Below the pieces are notes generated by a model, which saw nothing but the letters and a program-made list of their open reading frames with translations, ran no database searches and was not told the origin of the DNA. Positions 22,601 to 23,676 of a DNA stretch of 23,676 bases are shown one piece after another. Source of the DNA: an uncultured Eubacteriales bacterium. GTDB taxonomy: Bacteria; Bacillota; Clostridia; Oscillospirales; Oscillospiraceae. The first letter of the stretch is position 1. The number at the start of each line of letters is the position of its first letter. Where the stretch lies: positions 1-23,676 of the forward strand of contig USMI01000015.1 in the NCBI GenBank assembly GCA_900555735.1, written 5' to 3'. A program made the translations under genes and the position numbers.

Positions 22601-23613
22601 CGGCGGTGGGGATTCACGAAGGTCTGGAAGGTGTCAGTGATCTGGCCGTTTTTCAGCACCACTGCGCCGATCTCGGTGATGGCCTCGGTGGTGACCTTCA
22701 GTCCCGTGGTCTCAATATCGAAGCAGACGATCTCGTCCTCAAAGGGCTGATCCTGCTCACCGTGTACGGCGATGCGGTCGTCCAGATTGTTGACAAAGTA
22801 GCCCTCCACGCCGTAGAGGATCTTGATCTTTCCGGCATTGTGCCATGCGTCAGGGAAGGACTGCACCACGCCATGGTCGGTGATGGCGATGGCCGGGTGA
22901 CCCCATGCCACCGCCTGCTTGATGACGCTGGCGGTGTCGGTCAGGGCGTCCATGTTGGACATGCGGGTGTGGAGATGCAGCTCCACACGCTTCTCCGGGC
23001 TGGTATCCCTGCGGCCCTCGTGGCTGATCTTGGCGATGTTCATGGGCCGCAGCTGCACGTCCTTACCGTCGCGGGTCAGCTCTATAAACCCCTGTACCCG
23101 CAGCCACATGCCGGGATTGATAACGCCCAGCAGCGGCTTGGCCTCCTTTTCATCCATGTATCTGCGCACCGTGATGCTGCCGGCATAGTCGGTCATATCG
23201 AAGGTCAGACACCACTGGCCCGGCCGCCGCGTCTCGTACATCTCGGCGGCAAAGACTTTACCCTCCACCACGATGGCGCCCATTTTGGGGTTCAGATCCA
23301 CCATAGGGATGGCCTTGGCCTTGATGGGCTTGCCCATCAGCACCTCACCGCCGCCCGCCTTTTTGGCGGCGGCCTGCGGCGTCTGCACCATCAGCCGCAG
23401 CTGGCGCAGGTCATATTCCTGCATCAGCAGCTGGCGCACCGCCTCCTGCGCGGCATCCGGCAGCGCCTCGCCGCACTGGATCTCCAGCTCCATGGTGCGG
23501 TTCTCCCGATCCAGCACGCCGCCGGTCACCGCCGCGTCATGCAGCAGCAGCCGCAGCTCACGGGGCGGCACAAATCGGTCAAAAAAATCAAAAAACGGTA
23601 CTTTATCCGTCAT
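19666..23613 (-). CDS. polC: DNA polymerase III PolC-type, alpha subunit with proofreading exonuclease
   Basis: This is the Gram-positive replicative polymerase, 1315 residues. In order it shows a short N-terminal region and OB fold (about 95-195), a PHP domain split by the exonuclease (first part HLHTRMSNMDALTD, 213-226), and the DnaQ-like 3'-5' exonuclease (FDIETTGL at 298-305, AHNAPFD, HHRASDD). The PHP remainder follows, then the polymerase core with GSRGSVGSS (758-766), a zinc site (CPEC and CPQC, 786-814) and PDIDLNFSGEYQ (839-850) carrying catalytic aspartates. It ends in QVSFF, a plausible beta-clamp-binding motif. B. subtilis PolC is about 1437 residues; the difference is mainly a shorter N-terminus. 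AAAAGGATG precedes the ATG. It copies the chromosome; it has no functional link to the sugar genes. Confidence 0.97.
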   Translation of the reverse strand: MTDKVPFFDFFDRFVPPRELRLLLHDAAVTGGVLDRENRTMELEIQCGEALPDAAQEAVRQLLMQEYDLRQLRLMVQTPQAAAKKAGGGEVLMGKPIKAKAIPMVDLNPKMGAIVVEGKVFAAEMYETRRPGQWCLTFDMTDYAGSITVRRYMDEKEAKPLLGVINPGMWLRVQGFIELTRDGKDVQLRPMNIAKISHEGRRDTSPEKRVELHLHTRMSNMDALTDTASVIKQAVAWGHPAIAITDHGVVQSFPDAWHNAGKIKILYGVEGYFVNNLDDRIAVHGEQDQPFEDEIVCFDIETTGLKVTTEAITEIGAVVLKNGQITDTFQTFVNPHRRLTPEIIGLTGITDAMLADAPSLKEALTAFLKFVDGRPLAAHNAPFDISFIRAGCKKVGLPFEPTYIDTLILAQNLLPELHKYKLDIVAEHLDLPAFNHHRASDDAGMVGYMLIPFFERMRNELHIDHIQQINGEMAKLRPQSAKSNRFPKHIIILAKNKLGLKHLYQLISASNLKYFHRVPTIPKTELVAHREGLIIGSACEAGELFRAVSEHREWAELKRIASFYDYLEIQPICNNMFMLRNGDVQSEEELRDFNRTIVRLGEELGKPVCATGDVHFQEPEDEIYRHILLASKKFADADAPLPIYFKTTDEMLEEFSYLGEEKAHEVVIDNPRKIADLIEEIELLPPGQLFPPRLENSEQELNDRVWAKCHAMYGENPPQLIVDRLNVELGSILGKYDVVYMSAQKLVERSLENGYLVGSRGSVGSSLVAYMSGITEVNSLPPHYYCPECQYVEFQTDPQYGCGADMPDKMCPQCGAKLKKDGFDIPFETFLGYGGGKVPDIDLNFSGEYQSRAHRHAIEMFGDTQVFRAGTIGTLAEKTAFGMVKKYLEEKGENVSNAEMNRLTQGCVGVRRTTGQHPGGLVVVPDDMDVEDFTAVQHPADDAGSDTITTHFEYHCMEDNLLKLDMLGHDDPTMIKYMEDLTGVNAREIPLDDPDTMSIFISSKVLGYENDEILGPTGAVAIPEFNTRFTRQMLVDTQPTNFNTLVRLSGFSHGTDVWLGNARELIVSGTATVLETVGCRDDIMLYLISMGLDPKMSFKIMEAVRKGKVKKKGFEDGWEAAMREHNVPDWYIDSLAKIGYLFPKAHAVAYVTMAFRIAWFKVHKPLAFYATFFSIRAKAFDAEYCCAGLDAVKRKIKEIENNKDATNVEQDLMVTLEVCYEFYLRGFHFDTIDIYKSDATHFLITENGLLPPFVSVHGLGEAAALATVEQRKGKDFISIEEFSTTCNKLSKTHIEQLKALGAFAGMAETSQVSFF

Positions 23614-23658
23614 AATTTCATCCTTTTCTCTATGTGGTGGGTGGGCGATGATTTATGC

Positions 23659-23676
23659 GTAGGGGCGACCCTTGCG
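23659..23676. repeat. Possible edge of a dispersed palindromic intergenic repeat
   Basis: The final bases, GTAGGGGCGACCCTTGCG, resemble one arm of a GGGCGACC-type intergenic palindrome that I recall as frequent in Clostridia genomes. The window ends before a second arm could be seen, so this is only a suggestion. Confidence 0.3.

Noticed and set aside
1..23676. tRNA, rRNA, CRISPR arrays, riboswitches, full insertion sequences
   Set aside because: I found no clover-leaf tRNA sequence, rRNA segment, regularly spaced repeat array, transposase gene or riboswitch core that I could support.

Overview
This window looks like chromosome from a fairly GC-rich anaerobic member of the Clostridia, most plausibly an Oscillospirales-type gut bacterium. 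The evidence is a PolC-type replicative polymerase, strong AGGAGG-type ribosome binding sites, an oxygen-sensitive glycyl radical enzyme and a dense set of sugar genes. This assignment is inferred from gene content; no rRNA or other taxonomic marker is present. Almost everything except polC and one small orphan gene serves carbohydrate catabolism.

Left part (1-4264). The window opens with the last 40 codons of an FGGY-type sugar kinase and a bidirectional terminator. A class II ketose-bisphosphate aldolase (minus) and an RpiR-family regulator (plus) then diverge from a 410-bp AT-rich control region holding two consensus promoters and a perfect inverted repeat over the regulator's -35 box. Convergent with the regulator, across a symmetric terminator, is a sugar kinase of the ADP-dependent phosphofructokinase/glucokinase family. 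Its leader carries a roughly 120-bp MITE-like element with terminal inverted repeats and 10-bp flanking direct repeats.

Centre (4265-12452, plus). A long operon begins at a perfect TTGACA-N17-TATAAT promoter. It encodes a lipoprotein solute-binding protein, two ABC sugar permeases, a YdhF-like aldo/keto reductase, a PfkB kinase, a second divergent class II aldolase, a second aldo/keto reductase and a mutarotase-like protein lacking the usual catalytic Glu. No transporter ATPase and no sugar isomerase are encoded. A hairpin after the binding-protein gene and two terminator-like hairpins further down probably grade expression. The promoter is nearly the same, base for base, as that of the first aldolase, so the two units are probably co-regulated. 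Together they look like uptake, redox interconversion, phosphorylation and aldol cleavage of a sugar or polyol that cannot be named from sequence.

Right part (12512-18669, minus). A tightly packed five-gene operon runs glycyl-radical activating enzyme, glycyl radical enzyme with an unusual C-W-E active site, DUF4867-like cupin-type protein, type-2 GalT and a variant galactokinase. Coupling a radical enzyme of unknown reaction to Leloir genes is the best candidate here for an undescribed pathway. Beyond it lie a small helical orphan gene (plus), a strong terminator and a complete polC (minus). The last bases of the window may be the edge of a dispersed palindromic repeat.
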